Shown: positions 9,302-17,774 of the stretch, piece by piece
How positions within the stretch are numbered: position 1 is the stretch's first letter
Layout of the letters: each line of letters starts with the position of its first letter
Assembly (NCBI RefSeq): GCF_000971275.1
Contig: NZ_LAPV01000084.1
Location: 1-64,000, forward strand
Direction: 5' to 3'
DNA from: Devosia psychrophila
Lineage (GTDB): Bacteria; Pseudomonadota; Alphaproteobacteria; Rhizobiales; Devosiaceae
DNA: 64,000 nt
Translations under genes and position numbers: made by a program
Notes under the pieces: generated by a model
Seen by the model: only the letters and a program-made list of their open reading frames with translations
Databases searched by the model: none
What the model was told of the DNA's origin: nothing

Positions 9302-9727
9302 ATGAGTGACATCGCCGGATCGGCGACGGGTTACGAGCACGATCTTATCGAGCTCAGCACCGACATCGTCTCTGCTTACGTGAGCCACAACTCGGTCAGT
9401 GTGACTGATTTGCCCAAGCTGATTGCCGAAGTTCACGGTGCTCTGCGTGCGCTTCAGAACAACGAAGTGCAGGTGCCCGTCGAAGAATTGAAGCCTGCCG
9501 TGCCGGTTCGCAAGTCTGTTGCTGCCGACTACATCATCTGCCTCGAAGACGGCAAGAAGTTCAAGTCGCTGAAGCGCCACCTTCGCACGCATTATAATCT
9601 CTCGCCGGAAGAATACCGCGAGAAGTGGGGCTTGCCTGCCGATTACCCAATGGTTGCTCCCAACTATTCGGCTACGCGCTCCAAGCTTGCCAAGGATAAC
9701 GGGCTCGGCCGCAAGGCTGCTGCCTAA
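9302..9727 (+). CDS. mucR: MucR/Ros family zinc-finger transcriptional regulator
   Basis: A 141-residue DNA-binding protein of the MucR/Ros/MI family, which silences AT-rich promoters and controls exopolysaccharide, motility and cell-cycle genes in alphaproteobacteria. The prokaryotic C2H2-type region starts at YIICLEDGKKFKSLKRHL near residue 79 and continues to the RTHYNLSPEEYREKW motif. The first zinc-binding Cys is present; the second Cys position is Asp or Gly here, as in several MucR proteins. AAAGG precedes the ATG. The 125-nt upstream region (9177-9301) is AT-richer than its surroundings, as expected for an autoregulated mucR promoter. A strong terminator follows. Confidence 0.95.
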   Translation: MSDIAGSATGYEHDLIELSTDIVSAYVSHNSVSVTDLPKLIAEVHGALRALQNNEVQVPVEELKPAVPVRKSVAADYIICLEDGKKFKSLKRHLRTHYNLSPEEYREKWGLPADYPMVAPNYSATRSKLAKDNGLGRKAAA

Positions 9728-9786
9728 CTTACCCTACATCCACTACGAGACGTCGCGTCCATCCGGACCCCGGCGAGAACCAGCCT

Positions 9787-9816
9787 CAAACGGCCGCCCA
9801 CCAGGGCGGCCGTTTG
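9787..9816 (+). terminator. Intrinsic terminator after mucR
   Basis: A perfect 13-bp inverted repeat (9787-9799 and 9804-9816) with an ACCA loop forms a very stable hairpin 60 nt after the mucR stop codon. It is followed by GACTTTCT, a weak T-tract. It lies between mucR and the next gene on the same strand. Confidence 0.85.
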
Positions 9817-9898
9817 ACTTTCTACAGACTTATCCCCCTCCGCTCTTGCCTATCGCAGTATGTAGGAATTAAATCCTGATACACAGCGAGGCAGGCAC

Positions 9899-10273
9899 AT
9901 GCACCACACTCCTTTTCCCTCGACGATCCAGCACGCCGTGCCTTGGGGCGCCACCGCTCAGCGCAACTGCGATCGGGTGATTGCCCTGGTAGCTCAACAA
10001 AAAAGCGTTCCAATACGGCTGCTTACCGACGCCAACCGAGGCCGCCGTGGCGCAGCGCGGGCTCGCCAGCTGGCGATGTATCTGTCCCATGTCGTCTATG
10101 GCCGCAGCTTAGCCGAAATCGGCAAAGCCTTCGGGCGAGATAGGACAACTGTCTCATATGCCTGTGCGTTGATCGAAGATATGCGCGATGATCCGCGCTT
10201 TGACGAGGAGGTGTGTGCGCTGGAGCTACAACTGGAAACCTCCATGGCGACGGAGGTGGACCATGTCCGCTAG
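9899..10273 (+). CDS. DnaA domain IV-like helix-turn-helix protein
   Basis: A 124-residue protein whose central part (about residues 54-95) matches the DNA-binding domain IV of DnaA: RQLAMYLSH followed by SLAEIGKAFGRDRTTVSYA, like the DnaA signature that reads DnaA boxes. The AAA+ ATPase domain of DnaA is absent, so this is not the initiator itself. Stand-alone proteins of this type are common in Hyphomicrobiales; their role is not established. Its stop overlaps the start of the DUF6456 gene, so the two are probably co-translated. GAGGCAGG precedes the ATG at 9899. Confidence 0.8.
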   Translation: MHHTPFPSTIQHAVPWGATAQRNCDRVIALVAQQKSVPIRLLTDANRGRRGAARARQLAMYLSHVVYGRSLAEIGKAFGRDRTTVSYACALIEDMRDDPRFDEEVCALELQLETSMATEVDHVR

Positions 10274-10733
10274 GGCGCCCGGCGATGGCGCGGGAGATGC
10301 CTTTCTCGGGCCGCATCATCTGGCGGCGGCGGAGCGGTTGGAACGCTTGATATTGCGGGCACAGCTGATGCCACGGGTGACCATGTCGTATAATCCGGCC
10401 AGTGCCGGTGGCGGGAACCGGGGCGCCAATAGCGTCGAGACCGGCAGCGACAGTGCCGCCGCCGCCCGCCAGAAGCTCAACCGCCTGGCGGGGATGTTGC
10501 CGCCCGATTGCTGGGGCGTGCTGATCGACTGTTACGGCCTCGGCAAGGGGTTGCAAGTGATCGAGACCGAACGGCGCTGGCCGCGGCGCAGTGCCAAGCT
10601 GGTGTTGCGCATCGGGCTCGACCAGCTTGCCGCCCAGTTCGGACTGGCGCCGCATGCGACGGGCGGGGAGCGCGTACCGGCGCAAAACTGGCTGGAGCAG
10701 CGCCTGCCGCTGATCGCGGCGAAGTTACCATAA
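10263..10733 (+). CDS. DUF6456 domain protein
   Basis: A 156-residue protein whose second half (about residues 60-140) fits the DUF6456 family of alphaproteobacteria: a helical segment CWGVLIDCYGLGKGLQVIE followed by a predicted helix-turn-helix. The open frame extends upstream, but the ATG at 10263 overlapping the previous gene's stop gives a natural protein start. The family is often found next to or fused with HTH domains, so a DNA-binding partner role for the upstream DnaA-IV-like protein is a reasonable inference. No catalytic motif is visible. Confidence 0.72.
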   Translation: MSARAPGDGAGDAFLGPHHLAAAERLERLILRAQLMPRVTMSYNPASAGGGNRGANSVETGSDSAAAARQKLNRLAGMLPPDCWGVLIDCYGLGKGLQVIETERRWPRRSAKLVLRIGLDQLAAQFGLAPHATGGERVPAQNWLEQRLPLIAAKLP

Positions 10734-10785
10734 CCATCTAGTGTTCGGTAATAATTGGCTATCCCCCAGCATGCTACAAAGGGCG

Positions 10786-11847
10786 ATGCGGCACAAATTC
10801 ATCTCGGTTCAGTACCTGCGCGGCTTCGCGGCGATGTTCGTTCTGGCATCTCACGCGCTCTTGTATCCGCTGGTCGGGCATCACCTCGGCTATAGCCGGC
10901 TAGGCTGGATGGGCGTCATCCTGTTTTTCGTGATTTCCGGCTTCATCATGGTTGCAGTGACCGGGGAAGGCCGTTTCTCTCCCATGGATTTCTTGCGTCG
11001 CCGCTTCATCCGCATCGTTCCGATGTATTGGGGCGCGACCCTGATTGCCGCCGGATTGGCACTGTTTGCGCCCAGCCTGTTCAAGACCACGGTCTATGAT
11101 ACCGGCCAATTGGTGCTGTCGCTGCTGTTCATTCCGTTTCACAACCCGGTCAGCGGTGGAATTCATCCGCTCTACAAACTGGGCTGGACGCTGAACTACG
11201 AAGTGTTCTTCTATGTCTGTTTTGCGCTGCTGGCCTTTCTCGGCGCGCAGGCCCGCGTTATCGGTCTGACCGTAGCTTTTTCGGTGCTGACGGCGATCGG
11301 CGCGATGTTGCGGCCGGAGCCGGCTATTGCCGAGTTCTATACGAGCTTCATGCCGCTGGCATTTTGCGCCGGTGCCTGGATTGGGTTGGCGACCTTGCGC
11401 GGCAGGATAACGACCCTGCCGCGGCCAGCGGTGTACGCCGTCGCCCTAATCGGCCTGGTGGGGCTGGTCGAGGGTTTTTCCGTTAATCGCGGGCTGCTTG
11501 AGGACGGGCTGGCTTTTATCGGACTTGCGGCCTTCGCCTCGGCTCTGGTGCTGCTGGCGGTGCGCTTTGAGCATGCGCTGCCCAGGATCCACCTGCTTGA
11601 GCTGATCGGCGACGCGTCCTATTCGATCTATCTTGTGCACATCTACGAGGTCGCCATTCTCGCCGGCCTGGCATTCAAGCTGCTCGATCCGGCTGACCTG
11701 TGGGCGGACTACTTTATCGCCGCAGTTTCGGTCGTCGGCGGCACGCTAGCTGGGATCGTGGTGTATCGCTGGGTGGAAATGCCGGCGCTGCGCTTCTTCA
11801 ACGGCGTGTTTGGCAAGAAGCGCCCGCTGCCGGTACCGGCCGAATAG
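10786..11847 (+). CDS. Acyltransferase 3 family membrane protein (OafA/YrhL-like)
   Basis: About 353 residues with roughly ten transmembrane helices. The family hallmarks are visible: N-terminal YLRGFAAMFVLASHALLYP with the catalytic-type His, the RRRFIRIVPMYW motif near residue 80, and the late SYSIYLVHIY motif. Such enzymes O-acylate surface polysaccharides or lipids using cytoplasmic acyl donors. In-frame starts are GTG 10741, ATG 10771 and ATG 10786. The last gives the usual short N-terminus before the first helix but has no ideal ribosome site. The substrate cannot be told; no polysaccharide cluster adjoins it. Confidence 0.88.
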   Translation: MRHKFISVQYLRGFAAMFVLASHALLYPLVGHHLGYSRLGWMGVILFFVISGFIMVAVTGEGRFSPMDFLRRRFIRIVPMYWGATLIAAGLALFAPSLFKTTVYDTGQLVLSLLFIPFHNPVSGGIHPLYKLGWTLNYEVFFYVCFALLAFLGAQARVIGLTVAFSVLTAIGAMLRPEPAIAEFYTSFMPLAFCAGAWIGLATLRGRITTLPRPAVYAVALIGLVGLVEGFSVNRGLLEDGLAFIGLAAFASALVLLAVRFEHALPRIHLLELIGDASYSIYLVHIYEVAILAGLAFKLLDPADLWADYFIAAVSVVGGTLAGIVVYRWVEMPALRFFNGVFGKKRPLPVPAE

Positions 11848-11848
11848 C

Positions 11849-12274
11849 TTAGCTCAGCGCTTTGCCTTCGGCGCGGATGCGGTTGACCATGGCGACGAGG
11901 CCATTGGAGCGCTGCATGCCCAGATGCTCGCTGAGACCAACTTTCTTGAACCACTCGATAGCATCGGTCTGGGTGATTTCCGTCGCTGGCCGGCCCGAAT
12001 AGAGGGCGATGAGCACGGCGACCAAGCCCCTGGTGATGATGGCATCGGACTGGCCCCGGAAGCCCATGACCGGCAGCCCGCCAGAGCGGTCCACGCTGGA
12101 CACCAGCCAGACATTTGACACGCAGCCCTTGACCTTGTTTTCGGCAGTCTTGTCGGCCTCAGCTATCTGCGGCAGCGCCTGCCCAAGCTCGATGAGGTAA
12201 TTCAGCCGGTCTTCCCAATCGTCGAGGAAGGAGAGGTTTTCGGCAATGTCCTGGAAGGCTTGGGGCTGGCTCAT
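11849..12274 (-). CDS. sufE: SufE-type cysteine desulfuration protein
   Basis: A 141-residue SufE-family protein, which accepts sulfane sulfur from the cysteine desulfurase SufS for Fe-S cluster assembly. The sulfur-accepting Cys is in ENKVKGCVSNVWL near residue 51, and the downstream FRGQSDAIITRGLVAVLI core is diagnostic. Length is usual. It is convergent with the acyltransferase gene and separated from it by one base. The suf operon itself is not in this window, so this is an unlinked copy, as is common in alphaproteobacteria. Confidence 0.95.
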   Translation of the reverse strand: MSQPQAFQDIAENLSFLDDWEDRLNYLIELGQALPQIAEADKTAENKVKGCVSNVWLVSSVDRSGGLPVMGFRGQSDAIITRGLVAVLIALYSGRPATEITQTDAIEWFKKVGLSEHLGMQRSNGLVAMVNRIRAEGKALS

Positions 12275-12330
12275 TTCGATTACCTAATCAACGCGCAGCG
12301 GCAATACCAGAGCGGCATGGCAAAGAAAAG

Positions 12331-12360
12331 GCCACAAGCACGGGGCAGCGTGCTTGTGGC
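12331..12360 (-). terminator. Intrinsic terminator after the DUF5330 gene
   Basis: A perfect 12-bp inverted repeat (12331-12342 and 12349-12360) with a 6-nt loop is followed on the minus strand by CTTTTCTTTG. It lies 57 nt beyond the stop of the minus-strand DUF5330 gene and before the sufE start, so sufE probably has its own promoter. Confidence 0.88.
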
Positions 12361-12416
12361 TCAGGACCAGAGCTCGTTGGGGTGTCGCTTGGGGAAGTGA
12401 CACGAGGACTGGTATT

Positions 12417-12725
12417 CTATCCTGCCCAGTCCGGACGCATTCTCGGAACCGGCGCCAGCTTGACCGTCGAAGTCTCATGCATGGGCGTCGCGATGGTCTG
12501 GGAGGTCTGTAGCGTGATGCTTTCCAGCGTATGCCCGGCAATGGCCTTGCCGCCGATGCACTGCAAGCTGTCGCATTGAATGGTGCTGATCTGCTCGGCG
12601 ACGACGCGGCTGCCCGCGGCCATGGCCTGCTGTGAGAGGGCATTGGCATCCGGAAAATCAACGCCGGGCTTGATCACCATATAGGCGACCGTCAGCCAGA
12701 AAAGGGAGCGAACCACTACGAACAT
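12417..12725 (-). CDS. DUF5330 domain protein, membrane-anchored
   Basis: A 102-residue protein with one N-terminal hydrophobic segment (VRSLFWLTVAYMVI) and a periplasmic tail containing the cysteine pair IQCDSLQCIGGKAIA, resembling DUF5330 proteins of Hyphomicrobiales. The function is unknown. An in-frame TTG lies two codons upstream at 12731, but the ATG at 12725 is preferred. A strong terminator follows. The nearby kinase, peptidoglycan-binding and DUF1491 genes often keep company with this gene in related genomes, from memory. Confidence 0.7.
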   Translation of the reverse strand: MFVVVRSLFWLTVAYMVIKPGVDFPDANALSQQAMAAGSRVVAEQISTIQCDSLQCIGGKAIAGHTLESITLQTSQTIATPMHETSTVKLAPVPRMRPDWAG

Positions 12726-12889
12726 TGCCAATACCGGAAATCTCTCGCGGGCCAGATGCGACCTGCCAGACCGACATTAGGGAGAGGTCGTTAAACCGCG
12801 TTGGGACTTTTAGATAAAATTTGAAACAAATGCCCACGGTCATTTCAGCAAGGGCAACACCTTGTTTACGCTAACCCGAGAAAGCCCGC

Positions 12890-13036
12890 CCTGGAGCGAT
12901 GTCGAGCCGCAGCAGGGCTCTGTATTTAAGGGCGAATTTAGCTGTTGGGACGCAGGGTGACCCCACGAGACCTGGACTCATTCAGGCGGACCGCAGTTGC
13001 GGTCGCACCCTGGATGCTCGGCATCCGCCACTGCTG
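12890..13036 (+). other. Structured intergenic region upstream of a kinase gene
   Basis: The 329-nt gap before the kinase gene contains several possible RNA stems: CAGGGTGACC (12953-12962) with GGTC..ACCCTG (13001-13012), CCTG/CAGG (12971-12986), CCGCA/TGCGG (12991-13002) and a 6-bp hairpin GGATGC-TCG-GCATCC (13012-13026). Some of these are mutually exclusive. It could be a structured leader, a small RNA or merely GC-rich spacer. No known riboswitch was recognised. Confidence 0.3.
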
Positions 13037-13054
13037 GCGTCGTGATAGTGAGTA

Positions 13055-14872
13055 ATGTGTATGCGTAGCTTATTCTCTTTCGGCGCAAGCAAAGAGATGC
13101 CTATGGCCGCAGCCGGGAACGGTCATCGGCCCGAAGTACTGCGCCGCGAGACGCTCGCCAACAATTCCCGCCTGTTGATTCTGCTGAGTGCGCTGGGCAT
13201 GCCCTTCGCAATCTATCTGCTGGTAACCGGCAGCGTGGTTCCCTTCGTCGTCACCGCTCTCGCCCTGAGCGTCGGCATGGTGACCATGTCGTTGCACCAG
13301 CGCAAACTGTTCGATCTGGCGGCCGCCGGGCAGGTCTATGCGATGCTGGTCATCGGTTGCCTGCTGACCCTAGTCGATACCCGACTGGGCGATGCCGGCC
13401 TCGCCATTGCGGTGATGGGGCCGATCCTCGCGGCACTGGTGGGACGCACGCCGTTGCGGCGCCAGAGTTGGGTGATGCTGGTGGGTGTCATTGCGCTCGC
13501 CGGGCTTGCGAGCATGCTGTCGCTGCCGGCGGTATCAATTGCGGAATCCGTGCTGATGGCGACCAACGTGGCAGTATTCTGCGCCGCCACGGCTATCGTG
13601 CTGCAGACCGCCAATCGCATCAACGCAGCCTACGAAGTCTATGACAAGTCGCAGATGGCCGCTTATCGGCACCTGATCGAGCACGTGCAGGACGGGGTGA
13701 TCCGTTTCTCCAGCGAGGGCGACATTCTGCTGGCCTCGCGCTCGTCCGAGCAGTTGTTCGGCTGCCGTCGCTATGAGCTATCGACCAGCACCTTGAGCGA
13801 TCGCATCCATGTGCTCGACCGGCCTGCCTACCTCAAGGCCTTCGCCGAGGCTAACCAGGGCGGCCGCACCCGGACTTTCGAAGTGCGGATGCGCCAGGAC
13901 GATGCACGCGGCGCCCGCAATGTGCCCCGCTTCATCTGGGTCGAAATCAGCCTGTCGCCGGTGGTGGATCCCGACCGGGTCGAGCATCACCATGAAGTCG
14001 TGGCCCTGTTCCACGATGTCACTAGCCGCAAGGACAATGAAATAGCCATGGTTGAGGCGCGGCGCATTGCCGAAGAAGCCTCTGCCGCCAAGTCGCGCTT
14101 CCTTGCGACCATCGGCCATGAGCTGCGCACGCCGCTCAATGCGGTCGTCGGCTTCTCCGAAATGATGACCAGCGGCATAGGCGGCGAACTGTCCGAAACG
14201 CATCGCGAATATGCCGGACTGATCCACCAGAGCGGAAAGCATCTGATCGAAGTGGTTCGCATGCTGCTCGACATGTCCAAGATCGAGGCCGGCAAATTCG
14301 AACTGCAGGCCGAGCCCTTTCTTGTCCAAGATATGATCGCACCCTGCTTGAGCATGGTCGAGGCGATGGCGGACAAGCATAACATCACGCTCAGCGCCGA
14401 TATCGCCGGGCAGCTGCCGATGCTGGTCGCCGACGAGCGCGCATGCCGCCAGATCCTGATCAACCTGCTTTCCAATGCCATCAAGTTTAGCCACCCGAAT
14501 GGCAAGGTGACGGTCAGCCTCAAGCGGCAGGGCCAAAGCCTTAATCTCTCGGTCAGCGACAATGGTGTCGGCATGGCGCCCGAATCGCTGGAGCGAATTG
14601 GTGAGGCCTTCTTCCAGGTGCAGGACGGCTTGTCCCGCCGCTACGAGGGAACCGGCCTAGGCTTGTCTATCGTCAAAGGCCTCGTGGACCTGCATAAGGG
14701 TACCCTGAGGGCCATGTCCGAGATTGGAGCGGGGACAACCGTGACAGTTTTGCTGCCCATAAACGGTCCGGCAATAAAGACCGAAGAAACTGGCTCCGTA
14801 ACGCCCTTCCGCAAAGAGCCGACAGCTGCTCAGATACACCCATGGCAAGACGAAAAAAGAAAAGCGCAATGA
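13055..14872 (+). CDS. PAS-domain membrane sensor histidine kinase
   Basis: A 605-residue kinase. Residues about 40-190 hold five or six membrane helices, then a PAS domain (about 200-335), a HisKA dimerisation helix with the phosphoacceptor His in IGHELRTPLNAVVGF near residue 355, and an HATPase domain with the N-box LINLLSNAIKFS and G-boxes DNGVGMAPE and GTGLGLSIVKGL. The layout resembles the DivJ/PleC/cell-cycle kinase group of alphaproteobacteria, but the exact member cannot be assigned. No response regulator adjoins it. Its 3' end overlaps the next gene by 31 nt. Confidence 0.88.
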   Translation: MCMRSLFSFGASKEMPMAAAGNGHRPEVLRRETLANNSRLLILLSALGMPFAIYLLVTGSVVPFVVTALALSVGMVTMSLHQRKLFDLAAAGQVYAMLVIGCLLTLVDTRLGDAGLAIAVMGPILAALVGRTPLRRQSWVMLVGVIALAGLASMLSLPAVSIAESVLMATNVAVFCAATAIVLQTANRINAAYEVYDKSQMAAYRHLIEHVQDGVIRFSSEGDILLASRSSEQLFGCRRYELSTSTLSDRIHVLDRPAYLKAFAEANQGGRTRTFEVRMRQDDARGARNVPRFIWVEISLSPVVDPDRVEHHHEVVALFHDVTSRKDNEIAMVEARRIAEEASAAKSRFLATIGHELRTPLNAVVGFSEMMTSGIGGELSETHREYAGLIHQSGKHLIEVVRMLLDMSKIEAGKFELQAEPFLVQDMIAPCLSMVEAMADKHNITLSADIAGQLPMLVADERACRQILINLLSNAIKFSHPNGKVTVSLKRQGQSLNLSVSDNGVGMAPESLERIGEAFFQVQDGLSRRYEGTGLGLSIVKGLVDLHKGTLRAMSEIGAGTTVTVLLPINGPAIKTEETGSVTPFRKEPTAAQIHPWQDEKRKAQ

Positions 14873-16011
14873 CGGTAACCACCTTCTCGCGCCTGCCTCT
14901 ATTGGCGGGCAGTGCTGTCGCGGCCACGCTGGGCCGTGCCGGACTTTGGACTGTGTCGCGCTACATGCGCGCTCCGCTGGCATCGACCGGCCTGTTGGCC
15001 ATGGTCACGCTGACCGCCCTCGCGGCCAGCAATGCCCTTTATTTCCAGACCGCGCGCCACCCGGCGCCGTTCTTTTCGCCGGCGCTCGATGTGCCGATCG
15101 CCCAGCCATTTGTCGCTCCGGTTGGGCAGCCCGCATCGGTCGAGCGGACCGCTGTGCTGCCGGAGGTGTCCGATGACACGACGGGCAGCGTTGCCACACT
15201 GCCGCAGGTCGCCCCGGCATCCGCCGTAGTTTCGGGCGGTCCGGTGGGTAACAAAGACGCCTTTGCCGTACAGAAACGGCTGAGCGAACTCGGCCTGTTC
15301 AATGGCGCGGTGGATGGCTTCTACGGCCCGATGACCGCTTCGGCGATTCGCTCTTTCGAGACGCGCAATGGTATGACGCCGACCGGCGCGCTGACGCCGG
15401 GAGTAATCGAGGCGATCCTCAAATCGGATGCCGCTGGCAGGGTCCCCGTGGCGCAGCAGGTAGAGCCAGTACCACCCGCCCCGGTGCAGCGAGCGGTGGC
15501 GCCAGTGCCAGAGGCCGATGTCGTCGTTACGCGCGTTGCCGAGCTGTCTCCGGTCGACCAGGCTGTGGACACCATCGGCAATGCCGCTGCCACCACGATT
15601 GATTCGATCGTTGCCGCCGTCGATGGCGGCCGCTCCATGCCTGAGCCTACGGCCAACGCGCCAGTGCCGCAGCGACCCTTACTCGCTTCGCTGGCTCCGG
15701 TCGAACCGGCCCCAATCCAGGTTGCCTCGCTTGAACCAATGGCGGCGCCGCGTCCTGTAGCGGCTGAGCCTGCGCCGCAGCAGTCGGTGGCCGATACGAA
15801 CGTCTTGCCGGCCAACAATGTCCAACTGGTCGGTAACATCCAGAAGGGTCTGGCCAGCCTCGGCTTTTATCATGGATCGATCGACGGGCATCCGGGCGAT
15901 TCTACTGCCCGCGCCATCCGGGAATTCGAGAATTTCCACAGCTACAAGGTCACCGGTCAAGTGAACCCGGACCTCGTCGAGCTGCTCCGCCAAGCCGGCG
16001 CTTCGATCTAG
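14842..16011 (+). CDS. Peptidoglycan-binding domain membrane protein
   Basis: A 389-residue protein with a basic N-terminus (MARRKKKSAM), one membrane segment (about residues 50-65) and a long Pro/Ala-rich periplasmic linker. It has two PG_binding_1 domains: about 131-193 (AVQKRLSELGLFNGAVDGFY) and about 330-385 (LASLGFYHGSIDGHPGD). It is probably anchored in the inner membrane and binds the cell wall; no hydrolase domain is visible. It overlaps the upstream kinase gene by 31 nt and is followed without gap by DUF1491, suggesting one transcription unit linking envelope and signalling. Confidence 0.85.
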   Translation: MARRKKKSAMTVTTFSRLPLLAGSAVAATLGRAGLWTVSRYMRAPLASTGLLAMVTLTALAASNALYFQTARHPAPFFSPALDVPIAQPFVAPVGQPASVERTAVLPEVSDDTTGSVATLPQVAPASAVVSGGPVGNKDAFAVQKRLSELGLFNGAVDGFYGPMTASAIRSFETRNGMTPTGALTPGVIEAILKSDAAGRVPVAQQVEPVPPAPVQRAVAPVPEADVVVTRVAELSPVDQAVDTIGNAAATTIDSIVAAVDGGRSMPEPTANAPVPQRPLLASLAPVEPAPIQVASLEPMAAPRPVAAEPAPQQSVADTNVLPANNVQLVGNIQKGLASLGFYHGSIDGHPGDSTARAIREFENFHSYKVTGQVNPDLVELLRQAGASI

Positions 16012-16344
16012 GTGTCCAGGCTCCGCAGCGATCTGTGGTGCGGCGTGTTTGTTCGGCGCCACAATGATCTCGGCGAGATGTGCGTCGTGTCGCGACGTGG
16101 CGATCCCATTGCCGGACAGGTCTTCATCGAAGTCGACCACCTAGACGGCACGCGCTCGCTATACACGCCCGCCCCATCGACCAGCGACCGGGACGATGCC
16201 CGGCTGGTGTTTCAATGCAGATTCAAACGGGTAGAGCCGGCCAAGGTAACTGAGCGCATCGCCCGCGAGGTCGAGTTCGATCCCGATCTATGGGTGATCA
16301 GCATCGACCTGCGCGGCGACGATCTTGGGATCGATTTGACTTAG
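16012..16344 (+). CDS. DUF1491 family protein
   Basis: A 110-residue soluble protein of the alphaproteobacterial DUF1491 family: an N-terminal LWCGVFVRRHNDLG motif, a central strand-rich part and an acidic ending with FDPDLWVISI. The function is unknown. It starts with GTG immediately after the TAG of the preceding gene, consistent with co-translation. The stop at 16342-16344 is followed by a palindromic repeat that may end transcription. Confidence 0.82.
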   Translation: MSRLRSDLWCGVFVRRHNDLGEMCVVSRRGDPIAGQVFIEVDHLDGTRSLYTPAPSTSDRDDARLVFQCRFKRVEPAKVTERIAREVEFDPDLWVISIDLRGDDLGIDLT

Positions 16345-16380
16345 CTAAATGGGCACGCGGTCACCACAACCGCTTTTTCG

Positions 16381-16451
16381 CTCGGGCTTGACCCGAGGGC
16401 CACTCTCCATACGGCGCAAGCGATGAACGGCCCTCGGATCAAGTCCGAGGG
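16381..16451. repeat. 71-nt palindromic element, copy 1
   Basis: It begins CTCGGGCTTGACCCGAGGGCC and ends GGCCCTCGGATCAAGTCCGAGGG, so both halves can form hairpins and the ends pair with each other. The same 71-nt unit is at 52162-52232 and 59160-59230 with a variable middle. This copy lies between two convergent genes. A second imperfect hairpin (16486-16494 with 16506-16514, loop TCGACAAGCTC) follows it. Confidence 0.85.
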
Positions 16452-16523
16452 AGGAGAGGTGGGTGGACGCGATTTGGGTGCCCGGCCTCGTGGTTCGACA
16501 AGCTCACCAGGAGGTCTCCAAGC

Positions 16524-17699
16524 CTAACCAGCGCGGCGGGCGCCGATGCGGGCGAGGGCTTCGATGGCCTGGTCGACCACTGGATTATGGGCCGGTGCCA
16601 GTTGCGACGGGGTGCGGCGGCTGGTTTCGGTGAAGGGCTTGTATTCGGGCTTGTTGAGCTCGAGCAGGTTCACTTCGCCGCGCCATGCGCTCATCAGGTA
16701 GGCCATGGATTCCGGCGTGACATTGCCGAACATCGTGGCGAAATCGGCCAGTGCGCGGGAGCGGTCATTGTCGTGGCTGGTGGCGTGGATCAAAACCTTT
16801 AGCCCGTCATAGGCGGTGCAGCCGAAGGCGCGCAGGATGACGAACAGCGAGGCGCCGGTTACGTCATGGGCAATCTGGCCGCAGCGCACTTCATCCAGCC
16901 CGGTGATCTGGCTGAGCAGGCGCGTGACTTCCGGACGACGGTTTTCCGAGAACAGCTTCATCAGCGCCTTGGTCAGTTCCTGATTGGCGACAGAGAGCTG
17001 CTCGATGGTCTTGCGGATCGGTGCGGGCGGTGTCGCGCGCTGCATGAACGAGCGGATGACCTTGATGCGATGATCGTCCGACAGGTCGAAGAAGGCGGGG
17101 GCCAGCAGCGCTGCGTCGAAATCACTGCGCTGGGCCAGGGCCTCGGCAACCATGTGGTCCATCTGAGCCGAACGGGCCAGCGCGCTCAGGTAAGCGCCGC
17201 GCGGCACGATGGCGATGTTGGAGGCAAGGGCGCGGTAAACCTTGCGCGAATTCATCTGGAACAGCTTGGCCAGGACCACATTGGAAAGGTCCGGGCGGGC
17301 CGCGATAGTGGCGGCCGCCGGCACGTCATAGCGGGCGATAATTTCGAGCATGGTAGGCTCGGACAGCTCCTTGGCGGATGCCAGGAAGCTGATGAGGTCT
17401 TCGCCGATATTGTCGATCACCAGCTGCTCCAGTGCTGAAGACAACATCTCGGCGCGTCCCAAAATAGCGGCGCCCTTGGCCTTGGCCTGACTGCCGGCGA
17501 TGGGGAACAGGCGCCCGGCTAGGGCTTCAAACTGTTCCATTTCGGGAGGCGTTGGCCTGCCACGACGGGCATAAGCGTCGCAGGCAGCGATCAGCAAGGT
17601 GTTCGTACGGTCGACGCCACCCGTCTCGATGAGCAGTTGAAACGTCTCGTAGGGCTGAAAACCAAGCATTTTTCGGGGACCGTCACTTCGGAATCGCAT
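16524..17699 (-). CDS. DUF2336 domain protein
   Basis: A protein of about 391 residues, all helical, containing repeated segments of the DUF2336 type (for example ALASNIAIVPRGAYLSALA and the late LFVILRAFGCTAYDGLKVL). DUF2336 proteins are common in alphaproteobacteria; their role is not established. GTG 17702 and ATG 17669 are alternative starts with no decisive ribosome site. A CtrA-like box lies 37 nt upstream of the ATG at 17699, between this gene and the divergent small gene, so cell-cycle control is possible. Confidence 0.82.
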   Translation of the reverse strand: MRFRSDGPRKMLGFQPYETFQLLIETGGVDRTNTLLIAACDAYARRGRPTPPEMEQFEALAGRLFPIAGSQAKAKGAAILGRAEMLSSALEQLVIDNIGEDLISFLASAKELSEPTMLEIIARYDVPAAATIAARPDLSNVVLAKLFQMNSRKVYRALASNIAIVPRGAYLSALARSAQMDHMVAEALAQRSDFDAALLAPAFFDLSDDHRIKVIRSFMQRATPPAPIRKTIEQLSVANQELTKALMKLFSENRRPEVTRLLSQITGLDEVRCGQIAHDVTGASLFVILRAFGCTAYDGLKVLIHATSHDNDRSRALADFATMFGNVTPESMAYLMSAWRGEVNLLELNKPEYKPFTETSRRTPSQLAPAHNPVVDQAIEALARIGARRAG

Positions 17700-17735
17700 C
17701 ACATTTGATGCAAGCCCACTCTTGCCGCCAATTCG

Positions 17736-17752
17736 TTAGCAGACTGTTAACC
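17736..17752. promoter_or_regulatory. CtrA-like box TTAG-N7-TTAACC
   Basis: TTAG (17736-17739), a 7-nt spacer and TTAACC (17747-17752) match the CtrA consensus TTAA-N7-TTAAC with one mismatch. It is in the short gap between the divergent DUF2336 gene and the small gene at 17775, where it could serve either. Confidence 0.5.
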
Positions 17753-17774
17753 TTGACGTTCTCTTAATGGCCCC

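Noticed and set aside
12890-13036. 6S RNA or SRP RNA
   Set aside because: The hallmark SRP loop sequence is absent and the stems do not match the long single hairpin with a central bubble of 6S RNA, so only a generic structured region is reported.
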